Shown: positions 33,623-41,360, numbered from the stretch's first letter. The stretch is DNA of 54,720 nucleotides from an uncultured Collinsella sp. (GCA_900757505.1 CAAEOE010000004.1:1-54720); one strand, 5' to 3'. The notes: a model not told the origin generated them from the sequence alone. A program made the numbers and translations.

Positions 33623-34768
33623 ATGGACCTTGCTGACATCCGCCAGGCCATCGATGGCATCGACACCACGCTCCTCAACAGCTTTGTCGAGCGAATGGAC
33701 ATTGCCACCGAGGTAGCCAAGTCAAAAATCGAGATGGGCAAGGCCGTCTTCGACCCCGCCCGTGAGCGCTCCAAGCTCAACAACCTCGCCAGCCGCGCGC
33801 CCGAGCGCTACAAGGCGCAGACCATCACCCTGTTCCGTCTCCTCATGAGCATGAGCAAGGCCGAGCAGCAGCGCTACATCAACGAGCTCAAGGGCATCAC
33901 GGTGTCGCAAAAGGCCCATGCCATGGCCGCAGCCTTTGACACACCCTTCCCCCAGACGGCAACCGTCGCCTGCCAGGGCGTCGAAGGTGCCTACAGCCAA
34001 ATCGCCGCGTGCAAACTCTTCGACGTGCCCGACATCGCGTTTTTCGAGACCTTCGAAGGCGTTATGCGCGCTGTGCGCGACGGCTTCTGCGAGTTTGGCG
34101 TGCTGCCCATCGAGAACTCCACCGCCGGCTCGGTCAACGCCGTCTACGACCTGCTCGCCCAGTTCGACTTCCACATCGTGCGCTCGCTTCGCCTCAAGAT
34201 CGACCACAACTTGCTCGTCAAGCCCGGCACTAAGCTCGCCGACGTGCGCGAGGTCTACAGCCACGGCCAAGCCATTGCCCAGTGTGCCGGCTTTATCGAG
34301 TCCCACGACCTGCACGCCACCAAGTACCCCAACACCGCCATGTCGGCCGAGATGGTCGCCAGCTCCGGGCGCACCGATGTTGCCGCCATCGCATCGCGCA
34401 GCTGCGCGACACTCTATGGCCTGGAGGTGCTGGAGTCCAATATCCAAGACTCGGACAACAACTACACGCGCTTTGTCGTCATCGACCGCGAGCCGCGCGT
34501 CTACCCCGGCGCTAATCGCACCTCGCTCATGATCACCACGGCCAACGAGCCGGGCGCCCTCTATCGCGTGCTCGAGCGCTTCTACGCACTCAACATCAAC
34601 CTCATCAAGCTCGAGAGCCGCCCCATCCCCGGCCGCGACTTTGAGTTTATGTTCTACTTTGATCTGGACTGCCCCTTTGGCAGCAAGGCCCTCGACGACC
34701 TGCTCGATTCCATCGACGACGTGTGCGAGAGCTTCACCTACTTTGGCAGCTACACGGAGGTGCTCTAG
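33623..34768 (+). CDS. pheA: Bifunctional chorismate mutase / prephenate dehydratase
   Basis: Converts chorismate to prephenate and on to phenylpyruvate, the phenylalanine branch. It has 381 residues from ATG 33623, with AAAGGGG upstream. It carries an AroQ-type chorismate mutase domain (1-95), a prephenate dehydratase domain (about 105-285, with GVEGAYSQIAA and the NNYTRFVVI Thr-Arg-Phe motif) and a C-terminal ACT domain (about 290-375, with GALYRVL and KLESRPIP, the phenylalanine-sensing ESRP). Feedback inhibition by phenylalanine is therefore likely. A longer upstream reading overlaps aroC and is not real. Confidence 0.95.
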   Translation: MDLADIRQAIDGIDTTLLNSFVERMDIATEVAKSKIEMGKAVFDPARERSKLNNLASRAPERYKAQTITLFRLLMSMSKAEQQRYINELKGITVSQKAHAMAAAFDTPFPQTATVACQGVEGAYSQIAACKLFDVPDIAFFETFEGVMRAVRDGFCEFGVLPIENSTAGSVNAVYDLLAQFDFHIVRSLRLKIDHNLLVKPGTKLADVREVYSHGQAIAQCAGFIESHDLHATKYPNTAMSAEMVASSGRTDVAAIASRSCATLYGLEVLESNIQDSDNNYTRFVVIDREPRVYPGANRTSLMITTANEPGALYRVLERFYALNINLIKLESRPIPGRDFEFMFYFDLDCPFGSKALDDLLDSIDDVCESFTYFGSYTEVL

Positions 34769-36019
34769 ATGACCGATACCGCCGCAACCCGCCCCTACGG
34801 CGTGCTGGGCCGCGTGCTGGGCCACAGCTACACCCCGACCATCTACAAAGAGCTGGCGGAGCTTGAGTACGTGCGTTTTGAGCGCGAGCCCGAGGACCTC
34901 GCGGCCTTTATGACGGGCGACGAATGGGAGGGTACCAACGTGACCATCCCCTACAAGCGTGCCGTCATGGAGTATCTGGACGAACTGAGCCCGCTCGCCG
35001 AGCGCATGGGCAACGTCAACACCATCACACGCCTACCTGACGGTCGCCTGCGCGGCGACAACACCGACTACTTTGGTTTTCAGTGCCTGGTCGAAGAGCT
35101 GGGCGTTGAGGTTACCGGCAAGAAGGCTCTCGTGCTCGGAGCCACTGGTGGCGCCGGCACCACGGCAAGTATGGTGCTGGGAGACCTGGGCGCCATCGTC
35201 GTGCCCGTCGGCCGCACGAGCGAGGTCAACTACGGCAACATCGCGCAGCAGTCCGACGCCTCCCTACTCGTCAACTGCACGCCCGCCGGCATGTTCCCCC
35301 ATTGCCCCGACGCGCCTTGCACGCTCGAAGGCCTCGATGCGCTCGAGGGCGTCATCGACATTGTCTACAACCCCGCCCGCACGGGCCTGATGCTCGAGGC
35401 CGAGCGCCGCGGCATCCCCTGCATCGGCGGCCTGCTTATGCTTGTTGCCCAGGCGGCACAAGCTGTCGAGCGCTATACCGGCCAGGTCACCCCGCGCAAG
35501 CGCATCCTGGATGTAACGGAGCGCTTGTCACGCCGCGAACAGAACATCGCGCTGATCGGCATGCCGGGCTCGGGCAAGACCCGCGTGGGTGAGCAGATTG
35601 CCCTGCTCACGGGTCGCGAGCACATCGACCTGGACCGCGCCCTCGAGGAACGCCTCGACATGCCCTGCGCCGACTTTATCGTCGAGCGCGGCGAGGCGGC
35701 CTTCCGCGAACAGGAGACGGCGGCGCTGTCCGACATCTCCAAGCGCAGCGGCCTGGTGCTCTCCACCGGCGGCGGCGTGGTCACGCGCGACGAGAACTAC
35801 CCGCTGCTGCACCAAAACAGCCAGATCGTGATGCTCAACCGCAAGCTCGACGAGCTCGCCCACAAGGGACGCCCTATCACCGCCCGCGATGGCATCGATA
35901 AGCTGGCCGAACAGCGCATGCCACGCTACCGCGCCTGGGCCGACTACATCATTGACTCACGCGACTGCGCCGCCAACACCGCCCAAGCCCTCCTCGACAC
36001 CCTCCCACCCGCTCTCTAA
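34769..36019 (+). CDS. Fused shikimate dehydrogenase - shikimate kinase
   Basis: A natural AroE-AroK fusion of 416 residues performing steps 4 and 5. Residues 1-250 are AroE, with GHSYTPTIYKEL (substrate loop; Tyr-Thr instead of the common Leu-Ser), GTNVTIPYK with catalytic Lys63, GDNTDYFGF with catalytic Asp100 and the NADP-binding VLGATGGAGTT. Residues 257-416 are AroK, with P-loop GMPGSGKT (264-271), DLDRALEERL, STGGGVVTR and KGRPI. Both active sites look intact. ATG 34769 directly follows the pheA stop, with GGAGG eight bases upstream. Fusion would keep shikimate channelled or at least stoichiometric. Confidence 0.94.
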   Translation: MTDTAATRPYGVLGRVLGHSYTPTIYKELAELEYVRFEREPEDLAAFMTGDEWEGTNVTIPYKRAVMEYLDELSPLAERMGNVNTITRLPDGRLRGDNTDYFGFQCLVEELGVEVTGKKALVLGATGGAGTTASMVLGDLGAIVVPVGRTSEVNYGNIAQQSDASLLVNCTPAGMFPHCPDAPCTLEGLDALEGVIDIVYNPARTGLMLEAERRGIPCIGGLLMLVAQAAQAVERYTGQVTPRKRILDVTERLSRREQNIALIGMPGSGKTRVGEQIALLTGREHIDLDRALEERLDMPCADFIVERGEAAFREQETAALSDISKRSGLVLSTGGGVVTRDENYPLLHQNSQIVMLNRKLDELAHKGRPITARDGIDKLAEQRMPRYRAWADYIIDSRDCAANTAQALLDTLPPAL

Positions 36020-36021
36020 CC

Positions 36022-36062
36022 AAAACCACCACAAAGGGGACAGGCACCTTTGTGGTGGTTTT
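36022..36062 (+). terminator. 16-bp perfect hairpin between aroEK and aroQ
   Basis: Perfectly complementary 16-base arms (36022-36037 and 36047-36062) around a 9-base loop. The second arm ends TTTT. It lies between two genes of one pathway, so it may act as a partial terminator or a transcript-stabilising element. The core GGGACAGGCACCTTTGTGG resembles, from memory, a sequence dispersed in Collinsella genomes. Confidence 0.65.
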
Positions 36063-36083
36063 CCAATCGCAAAGGAAGCAACC

Positions 36084-36521
36084 ATGAAAGCACTCGTCAT
36101 CAACGGCCCCAACCTCAACATGCTCGGCATTCGCGAGCCGGGCATCTATGGCAGCGACAACTACGACCGCTTAGTGCAGATCTGCCAGGAAGCGGGCGCC
36201 GCACAGGGCTTTGACGAGGTCGATGTCTTCCAGTCCAACCACGAGGGCAGCATCGTCGACAAGATCCAGGAGGCCTACGGCAAGGTCGACGGCATCGTCA
36301 TCAACCCGGCCGCCTACACGCACACGAGCGTGGCGATCCTCGACGCCCTCAAGGCCGTCGCCATCCCTGCCGTCGAGGTCCACATCAGCGCCGTCGAGAC
36401 ACGCGAGGACTTCCGCCAGGTGAGCTACGCCCGCCTAGCTTGCTTCGCCACCATCACCGGCGAGGGCCTGCAGGGCTACGCTCACGCGCTGGAGCTGCTG
36501 AGGGAACGTCTCGAAAAGTAG
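36084..36521 (+). CDS. aroQ: Type II 3-dehydroquinate dehydratase
   Basis: Third shikimate step, 3-dehydroquinate to 3-dehydroshikimate. It has 145 residues, the type II (dodecameric) length. INGPNLNMLGIREPGIYG carries the catalytic Tyr. NHEGSIVDKI, INPAAYTHTSVA with the catalytic His, and EVHISAV are intact. ATG 36084 has AAAGGAAG upstream. It is last of the aromatic operon and is separated from the fusion gene by the hairpin at 36022. Confidence 0.96.
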   Translation: MKALVINGPNLNMLGIREPGIYGSDNYDRLVQICQEAGAAQGFDEVDVFQSNHEGSIVDKIQEAYGKVDGIVINPAAYTHTSVAILDALKAVAIPAVEVHISAVETREDFRQVSYARLACFATITGEGLQGYAHALELLRERLEK

Positions 36522-36555
36522 TCTCGCGCGCAAATCCATCAACCCCGATTCGCAC

Positions 36556-36614
36556 GCCAGTAATGCCAGTGCCGCCAGCAGCAACCTCGCTACTGGCGGC
36601 ACTTTATTACTGGC
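36556..36614 (+). terminator. Terminator/inverted repeat after aroQ
   Basis: An inner perfect 11-pair stem (36568-36578 with 36593-36603) is followed by TTATT, a plausible end of the aromatic operon. An outer eight-pair stem (36556-36563 with 36607-36614) extends it across a small internal loop. The outer arm lies within two bases of the next gene's -10 box. Confidence 0.7.
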
Positions 36615-36615
36615 A

Positions 36616-36621
36616 TATAAT
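36616..36621 (+). promoter_or_regulatory. -10 box for the DUF4869 pair
   Basis: A consensus TATAAT. The -35 region is occupied by the inverted repeat at 36556-36614 and shows no TTGACA. Transcription would start near 36628, about 25 bases before the ATG. Confidence 0.6.
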
Positions 36622-36652
36622 CGTTGCAGCCACACAACGTCTGGAGACTCGC

Positions 36653-37102
36653 ATGCTAAGCATCCATCTGGGAGATTACCCCGGTTCCATCTACGATACC
36701 GAGACCTACTTTAGGAACTCATACTTGGACTCATGGTTCGAAGACCCTATGGCCGCACAGATCATTAAAAGCGTGGACGGATCAGAGCTCATCGGCCCCC
36801 ACAACATCGTAAGCAAGCAGCTGGGCTCGATCACCCCACTCGAACTGTCCGGCGGCGTTAAGACGCTGCTGCTGGTGCGCAATCTACCAAACATGGTGTT
36901 CAATGCATCCACTTGCGGAGATAACTGCGCCCGCTGGCTGCTCAAAATTGGCAAAGAGCAGGATGTGCTGGTGACCCTTTACCACATCATGAAATTTCCC
37001 TGGAAGCGTTTTGAGATTCGCATCAATAACGACGGCCGCATCGTCAGGAACATGCAGGAGTTCGTCGGTGCCACCAATGATTTTCTGGATGTTGATGAGT
37101 AA
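36653..37102 (+). CDS. DUF4869 domain-containing protein
   Basis: A 149-residue protein matching, from memory, the DUF4869 family, which has no known function. Characteristic blocks are LSIHLGDYPGSIYDTETYF, VDGSELIGPHNIVS, PLELSGGVKTLLLV, FNASTCGDNCARWLLKI and a C-terminal NDGRIVRNMQEFV. There is no membrane segment or signal peptide. The conserved CGDNCA cysteines could bind metal or form a disulfide (inference). ATG 36653 has GGAG seven bases upstream. Its stop TAA overlaps the ATG of the ATPase gene (TAATG), so the two are translated together and probably form a complex. Base composition is less GC-rich than the aromatic operon. Confidence 0.85.
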   Translation: MLSIHLGDYPGSIYDTETYFRNSYLDSWFEDPMAAQIIKSVDGSELIGPHNIVSKQLGSITPLELSGGVKTLLLVRNLPNMVFNASTCGDNCARWLLKIGKEQDVLVTLYHIMKFPWKRFEIRINNDGRIVRNMQEFVGATNDFLDVDE

Positions 37103-38103
37103 TGAAAGGATCACACACCGTTGTCGTGGAGCGCGCAAAAGTCAAATACACGCTCACCTTTAAACGCAATATTTCCTTCATCCGCGGCAACAGCGGCACG
37201 GGCAAAACGACGCTCATCTCGATGATTCGCGACTACAACGACCGAGGACCGGAAAGCGGCGTTGCACTCAGCTGCGACGTGCCTTGTGAAACGCTTTCCG
37301 GCAGACGCTGGGAGCGCGAGCTTTCGATCATCGAAGATTCAATCGTCTTTCTAGATGAGGGCAACGAGTTTATCTACTCAAAGGACTTCGCCAAAACCGT
37401 AAACGGCTCGTCCAACTATTTTGTTCTGATATCTCGTCGCGATGCCAACGAGCTCCCCTACAGCGTTGATGAGATCCTGAAGTTAGTCAACACGACGAGT
37501 AAAACAATCAATGGCCGCAAGAGCGACAGGCGCTTCTACTCGGTGACCAAGCCGCTATATGACCACACGGCAAGCATGCTGTATCAGGATCTAAATGTTG
37601 GATTCGAGGTACCCGACGCCGTAGTTGTCGAGGATAGCAAATCTGGCTATCAATTCTACGACGCTCTTTGCAACCGGCTCGGAATCCCCTGCTATACCGC
37701 CACCGGCGTAGCAAATCTAAAGCGGACAATTCACGAATGCCCCGAGCAAAACGTTCTTGCCATTGGAGACGGCGCAGCGTTTGGTCCCTACATCGAAAAG
37801 GTGCTCGGACAGCGCGTTTACAAGAACGTTCGCTTGTTCCTCCCGGAATCATTCGAGTGGACACTTCTGCAATCTGGCCTCATTCCCAGTAACGACATTC
37901 CAAAAATCCTCAAGGATCCTTCGAGCTATATCGAAAGCCGCGACTACCTAAGCTGGGAACGATTCTTCACCGACGTATTGATCAAGTACTCGGCAGACAC
38001 TCGCTACGCCTACAGAAAGGCAAAGCTCAATGAGCAGTACCTGAGGCCGCAGGCGATGAATGCAGTTGCGAACGTCTTGCCCGAGTGCCTGAAGGCAGAC
38101 TAG
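37102..38103 (+). CDS. P-loop ATPase coupled to DUF4869, possible TOPRIM-like C-terminus
   Basis: Not a named family that I recognise. The 333-residue product has Walker A GNSGTGKT at residues 29-36 and a Walker B-like SIVFLDE at 80-86, an unusually short gap, with a sensor-like strand YFVLISRR at 106-113. The second half (about 170-265) has VVVEDSKSGYQFYDAL with Glu177, NVLAIGDGAAFG with Asp223, and FLPESFEWTLL. This arrangement resembles degenerate TOPRIM/DUF4435 domains seen with ATPases in OLD- and PARIS-like defence systems. That is inference from pattern only. It has no membrane helices. It has its own terminator at 38120 and is separated from the aromatic operon by a terminator and promoter. 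Confidence 0.75.
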   Translation: MKGSHTVVVERAKVKYTLTFKRNISFIRGNSGTGKTTLISMIRDYNDRGPESGVALSCDVPCETLSGRRWERELSIIEDSIVFLDEGNEFIYSKDFAKTVNGSSNYFVLISRRDANELPYSVDEILKLVNTTSKTINGRKSDRRFYSVTKPLYDHTASMLYQDLNVGFEVPDAVVVEDSKSGYQFYDALCNRLGIPCYTATGVANLKRTIHECPEQNVLAIGDGAAFGPYIEKVLGQRVYKNVRLFLPESFEWTLLQSGLIPSNDIPKILKDPSSYIESRDYLSWERFFTDVLIKYSADTRYAYRKAKLNEQYLRPQAMNAVANVLPECLKAD

Positions 38104-38119
38104 ACAGACTAGATATAGT

Positions 38120-38150
38120 GGGGAGGGCCAAGTTGGTCCTCCCCGTTTTT
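38120..38150 (+). terminator. Terminator of the DUF4869-ATPase pair
   Basis: A ten-pair stem with one G-T (38120-38129 with 38135-38144), a five-base loop and GTTTTT immediately after. Confidence 0.9.
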
Positions 38151-38151
38151 G

Positions 38152-38385
38152 TTACGCCTTCTTGATCACGTACACCAACCCTATGTCGCACCTGCGGCGC
38201 ACAATCGACGCAAAGAGCCATGGTACTGGCAGCGTTAAAAGCAACGGCATCGTCTGCCAAGGGATAAACCAGTCAACCGCATGAAAGGCAAAGACGGCAA
38301 GGCTTGCCTGTCCGCAGAACGCTCGCACCACCGCTTCGGCCTAAACGTATACCCGGCAAGAATAAAGAACACCGGCATGTGAAAA
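38152..38385 (-). pseudogene. Acyltransferase-3 family remnant
   Basis: Minus-strand translation gives FHMPVFFILAGYTFR, the N-terminal signature of acyltransferase 3 membrane enzymes. After a frame change it gives CGQASLAVFAFHAVDWF and a membrane helix ending at a TAA (38154-38152), as in the C-terminus of the same family. The roughly 200 residues normally between them are missing. It is a deletion product with a frameshift. The 5' end is obscured by the terminator of tRNA-Arg. Such enzymes O-acetylate surface glycans, which fits the neighbouring polysaccharide genes. Confidence 0.6.
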
Positions 38386-38413
38386 AGCCCAGACCACCAA
38401 GCGGTCTGGGCTT
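38381..38413 (-). terminator. Intrinsic terminator of tRNA-Arg(TCT)
   Basis: Ten-base perfect arms (38386-38395 and 38404-38413) with TTTTT following on the minus strand (38385-38381). Confidence 0.85.
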
Positions 38414-38423
38414 AATAAACGAT

Positions 38424-38499
38424 GGTGCTCCATGGCGGATTCGAACCGTCGACCTTGGGATTAGAAGTCCCCTGCTCTATCCAACTGAGCTAATGGAGC
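38424..38499 (-). tRNA. tRNA-Arg (anticodon TCT)
   Basis: A 76-base cloverleaf on the minus strand. The acceptor GCTCCAT pairs with ATGGAGC. It has D arm AGCTCAGTTGGATAGAGC, anticodon loop CTTCTAA (TCT, reads AGA), a T arm with GGTTCGAATCC and an encoded CCA. Confidence 0.95.
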
Positions 38500-38553
38500 A
38501 AATAACCGCACGCCCAAGCAAGCGCAAGCCTGTTAGGCACAAGTAATTATAAC

Positions 38554-39321
38554 CTAGTTGAACTGCTCGCGATACGCCTTACAGACCTCATCGACTGGGC
38601 CGTCCATGCGAAGGTCACCCTTCTCAATCCAAACGGCACGCTGGCAGATGCGCTCAACCTGCTCCATGGAGTGCGAAACGAACAGAACCGTCACGTCGCC
38701 GCTCTGGATAAAGTGCTGGATGCGGTCCTCGCACTTCTGCTGGAAGAACACGTCACCGACGGACAGCGTCTCGTCAACGATCAGAATATCGGGCTCGGTA
38801 ATCGTCGCGATTGCAAAGGCGATACGCGCCACCATGCCCGAGGAGAAGTTCTTGAGCGGCATATCGACAAAGTTCTGAAGCTCAGCGAACTCAATAATGC
38901 CGTCAAAGTTGGCATCGATGAACTCCTTGGTGTAGCCGAGCAGGGCGCCGTTCAGATAGATGTTCTCGCGGGCGGTCAGCTCGGGGTCAAAGCCGGCGCC
39001 AAGCTCAATCAGCGGCGCGATGTTACCGTGCACCTTAACGCTGCCCTCGCTAGGCTCAAGAACGCCAGCGATAATCTTGAGCATCGTAGACTTGCCGGAG
39101 CCATTGGTGCCGACCAGACCCACAACCTCGCCGCGATGAATATCAAACGAGATGTGCTTAAGCGCCCTAAACTCCTCAAAGAACAGCTCGTGCTTGGCAA
39201 GCTTAATGAAGTACTCCTTGAGGTTGGTCAGCGACTCGGACGCCATGTTAAAGATCATGGTGACGTCGTCGACCTCGACAGCCAGAGGCTGCTCGCTGTA
39301 ATCAACAACAGATTCAGTCAT
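38554..39321 (-). CDS. Polysaccharide ABC exporter, ATP-binding subunit
   Basis: ATPase of an ABC-2 type exporter for cell-surface polysaccharide or teichoic-acid-like polymer (TagH/Wzt/RfbE group). It has 255 residues from ATG 39321, with AAGGAG seven bases upstream. Walker A GLVGTNGSGKST, signature NFSSGMVARIAFA and Walker B ILIVDETLSVGD are intact. It lacks the long C-terminal carbohydrate-binding domain of Wzt, so it probably does not check chain termini. It lies directly downstream of its permease partner. Confidence 0.93.
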   Translation of the reverse strand: MTESVVDYSEQPLAVEVDDVTMIFNMASESLTNLKEYFIKLAKHELFFEEFRALKHISFDIHRGEVVGLVGTNGSGKSTMLKIIAGVLEPSEGSVKVHGNIAPLIELGAGFDPELTARENIYLNGALLGYTKEFIDANFDGIIEFAELQNFVDMPLKNFSSGMVARIAFAIATITEPDILIVDETLSVGDVFFQQKCEDRIQHFIQSGDVTVLFVSHSMEQVERICQRAVWIEKGDLRMDGPVDEVCKAYREQFN

Positions 39322-39332
39322 CACAGCACTCC

Positions 39333-40178
39333 TTAGATGTAGAGGATGAACTTGCGCTCGGACTTATGGAACACGGTATAGCCAATAATAAGCGCAAGAA
39401 CCGCCCAGGCAACGCACATACCAAACGTCATAAGCGAGGGCGTAGTCTGGAACAGGAAGATATCGCGCATAAACTGCAGGTAGTTGAACATGGGGTTCGC
39501 ATACATCAAGATACGCACGAGATGCGGCATTTGCGCAATATAGTCAGTCGTCCAGAAGATGGGCGTAATGTAAGTCCACGCCGTAATGACGACGCTCCAC
39601 AGATGCATAACGTCGCGGAAGAAGACCGTAAGGGCAGAGAGCATCATGCCCAGGCCCATGCAGAAGCACATAAGCAGCAGCAGGCAAACCGGCAGCAGAA
39701 TAAGGTGCCAAGAAGGCATAACGCGGAACCACAGCATGACGATGGCGACGGCGACCAGCGAGAAGGCAAAGTTGACCAGCGAGAAGAGCACCTTCTGCAC
39801 CGGGAAAACCCAGCGGTGCACCTTAACCTTCTTGAGCAGAGGGGCAGCGCCCACGATCGACGTCAGGGCCTGGTTAGTAGACTCAGACATGACGGCAAAG
39901 GTAATGTTACCCACGATCAAGTACAGCGGGTACATCTCGGGCGTCATTGAGCCATTGCGGCCCTGGCCAAAAATCGTCGAGAACACGATGGCCATGACGA
40001 TCATCATCAGCAGCGGGTTGAGCACCGACCATGCGACGCCCAGAACGCTACGGCGATACTTGATCTTAAAATCCTTGGTAACCAGCTGACGAAGGATAAA
40101 CGCGTCCTTCTCAAATTCGTTCTTAGCAAACGTCGCAGGCAGACTGCGAGTTTCTTGTTGCTTTGTCTGATCCGACAC
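39333..40178 (-). CDS. Polysaccharide ABC exporter, permease subunit
   Basis: ABC-2 membrane subunit (TagG/Wzm type). I chose GTG 40178 (SDQTKQQETRS), with AAGGAG eight bases upstream, giving 281 residues. The longer reading to 40241 runs across the promoter region. Six membrane helices, the KDFKIKYRRSVLGVAWSVLNP amphipathic start and the MYANPMFNYLQFMRDIF region are typical. A minus-strand -10 box TATACT (40223-40218) lies upstream. It pairs with the ATPase gene 11 bases downstream. Confidence 0.92.
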   Translation of the reverse strand: MSDQTKQQETRSLPATFAKNEFEKDAFILRQLVTKDFKIKYRRSVLGVAWSVLNPLLMMIVMAIVFSTIFGQGRNGSMTPEMYPLYLIVGNITFAVMSESTNQALTSIVGAAPLLKKVKVHRWVFPVQKVLFSLVNFAFSLVAVAIVMLWFRVMPSWHLILLPVCLLLLMCFCMGLGMMLSALTVFFRDVMHLWSVVITAWTYITPIFWTTDYIAQMPHLVRILMYANPMFNYLQFMRDIFLFQTTPSLMTFGMCVAWAVLALIIGYTVFHKSERKFILYI

Positions 40179-40217
40179 GGATGCAACTCCTTTACTCGTA
40201 ATCGTTGACAAACGAAC

Positions 40218-40223
40218 AGTATA
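40218..40223 (-). promoter_or_regulatory. -10 box for the ABC exporter genes
   Basis: Minus-strand TATACT without a clear -35. It lies in a divergent intergenic region whose opposite side carries a plus-strand TATACT at 40303-40308 for the glycosyltransferase. Confidence 0.4.
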
Positions 40224-40302
40224 GACCCGACGGCCATGCAAACGATTCGCGCAACAAAACTGGAGAACTAACCCACATCTTAGGATGCCAGGCCCAAACG
40301 GC

Positions 40303-40308
40303 TATACT
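40303..40308 (+). promoter_or_regulatory. -10 box for the GT2 gene
   Basis: Plus-strand TATACT about 31 bases before the GTG start, with no convincing -35. Confidence 0.4.
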
Positions 40309-40338
40309 TTCTAGGATTGAATGTATAAGGAGCATTAA

Positions 40339-41310
40339 GTGAATTCTGAATCCATCGCCGTCATCATCCCTTGCTACAACGAAGCGCTCACGATCGGCAA
40401 AGTCATCGACGACTTTCACCGCGAGCTTCCGCAAGCGACGGTCTATGTCTATGACAACAACTCGTCAGACGATACCTCACGCATCGCCACCGAGCACGGC
40501 GCCACGGTCCGCTTTGAGCCCCGTCAGGGAAAGGGCAACGTATGCCGCCAGATGTTTCGCGACATCGACGCCGATTGCTACCTGATGGTCGACGGCGACG
40601 ACACCTACCCTGCCGAGGCGGCCAAGGCCCTCTGCGAGCCCATCCTTAACGGTACGGCCGACATGACCGTAGGCGATCGCCTTTCAAACGGCACCTACGC
40701 CGAGGAAAACAAGCGCGCCTTCCACGGCTTTGGCAACAACCTGGTCCGCGCCATGATCAAGTGGATCTATGGCTACAGCTTCGATGACGTCATGACCGGC
40801 TACCGCGCCATGAGCCGCCCGTTCGTTAAAACCTTCCCAGTGCTTTCCGAGGGCTTTCAGATCGAAACCGAGCTCTCGATCCACGCCGTCGACCACCGCT
40901 GGCGCATCAAAGATGTGCCCATCGAGTACCGCGACCGTCCCGAGGGTTCCGAGTCCAAACTCAACACCGTGAGCGACGGCATTAAAGTCGTTGCGATGAT
41001 CGGCACGCTGTTCAAGGACTACCGCCCGCTGAAGTTCTTCAGCCTCGTTGCGCTTCTGTTCGCGGTATTCGGCCTCGCCCTGGGCATGCCCATCGTTGTC
41101 GAATATTTCCAGACCGGCCTCGTCCCGCGCTTCCCCACCGCCATGCTCGCCGCGTCGTTTATGTTCCTGTGCGGCCTGAGCCTTGCAACCGGATTCATCC
41201 TCGATTCCGTGGCAAAGGTCGAAAAAAAGCAGTGGGAGGTCAACGTGTACAGCAAATACGCCTACGACGACCAGCCTGGCAGGTCCGCCACCACGCCAAG
41301 CGAGAGGTAG
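40339..41310 (+). CDS. GT2 glycosyltransferase with C-terminal membrane helices
   Basis: Dolichyl-phosphate-mannose-synthase-like family 2 glycosyltransferase, 323 residues. The GT-A fold starts IAVIIPCYNEALTIG. NNSSDDT, the metal-binding DGDDTYP (DxD) and the acceptor loop DVMTGYRAMSRPF follow. Two membrane helices (about 233-252 and 268-292) anchor it, as in enzymes that load sugar onto a polyprenyl phosphate carrier. The start is GTG 40339 with AAGGAG upstream. It is divergent from the ABC exporter, so it probably supplies lipid-linked sugar for the same glycan. Confidence 0.9.
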   Translation: MNSESIAVIIPCYNEALTIGKVIDDFHRELPQATVYVYDNNSSDDTSRIATEHGATVRFEPRQGKGNVCRQMFRDIDADCYLMVDGDDTYPAEAAKALCEPILNGTADMTVGDRLSNGTYAEENKRAFHGFGNNLVRAMIKWIYGYSFDDVMTGYRAMSRPFVKTFPVLSEGFQIETELSIHAVDHRWRIKDVPIEYRDRPEGSESKLNTVSDGIKVVAMIGTLFKDYRPLKFFSLVALLFAVFGLALGMPIVVEYFQTGLVPRFPTAMLAASFMFLCGLSLATGFILDSVAKVEKKQWEVNVYSKYAYDDQPGRSATTPSER

Positions 41311-41360
41311 ATCTTCCGCAAAATACTATTGGCACCACTGCGTAGATAGCCACCAACAAG

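Noticed and set aside
38027..38260. Minus-strand 77-codon ORF after the ATPase gene
   Set aside because: It crosses the terminator at 38120 and the wrong frame of the acyltransferase remnant. The alternative frame shows the real homology.
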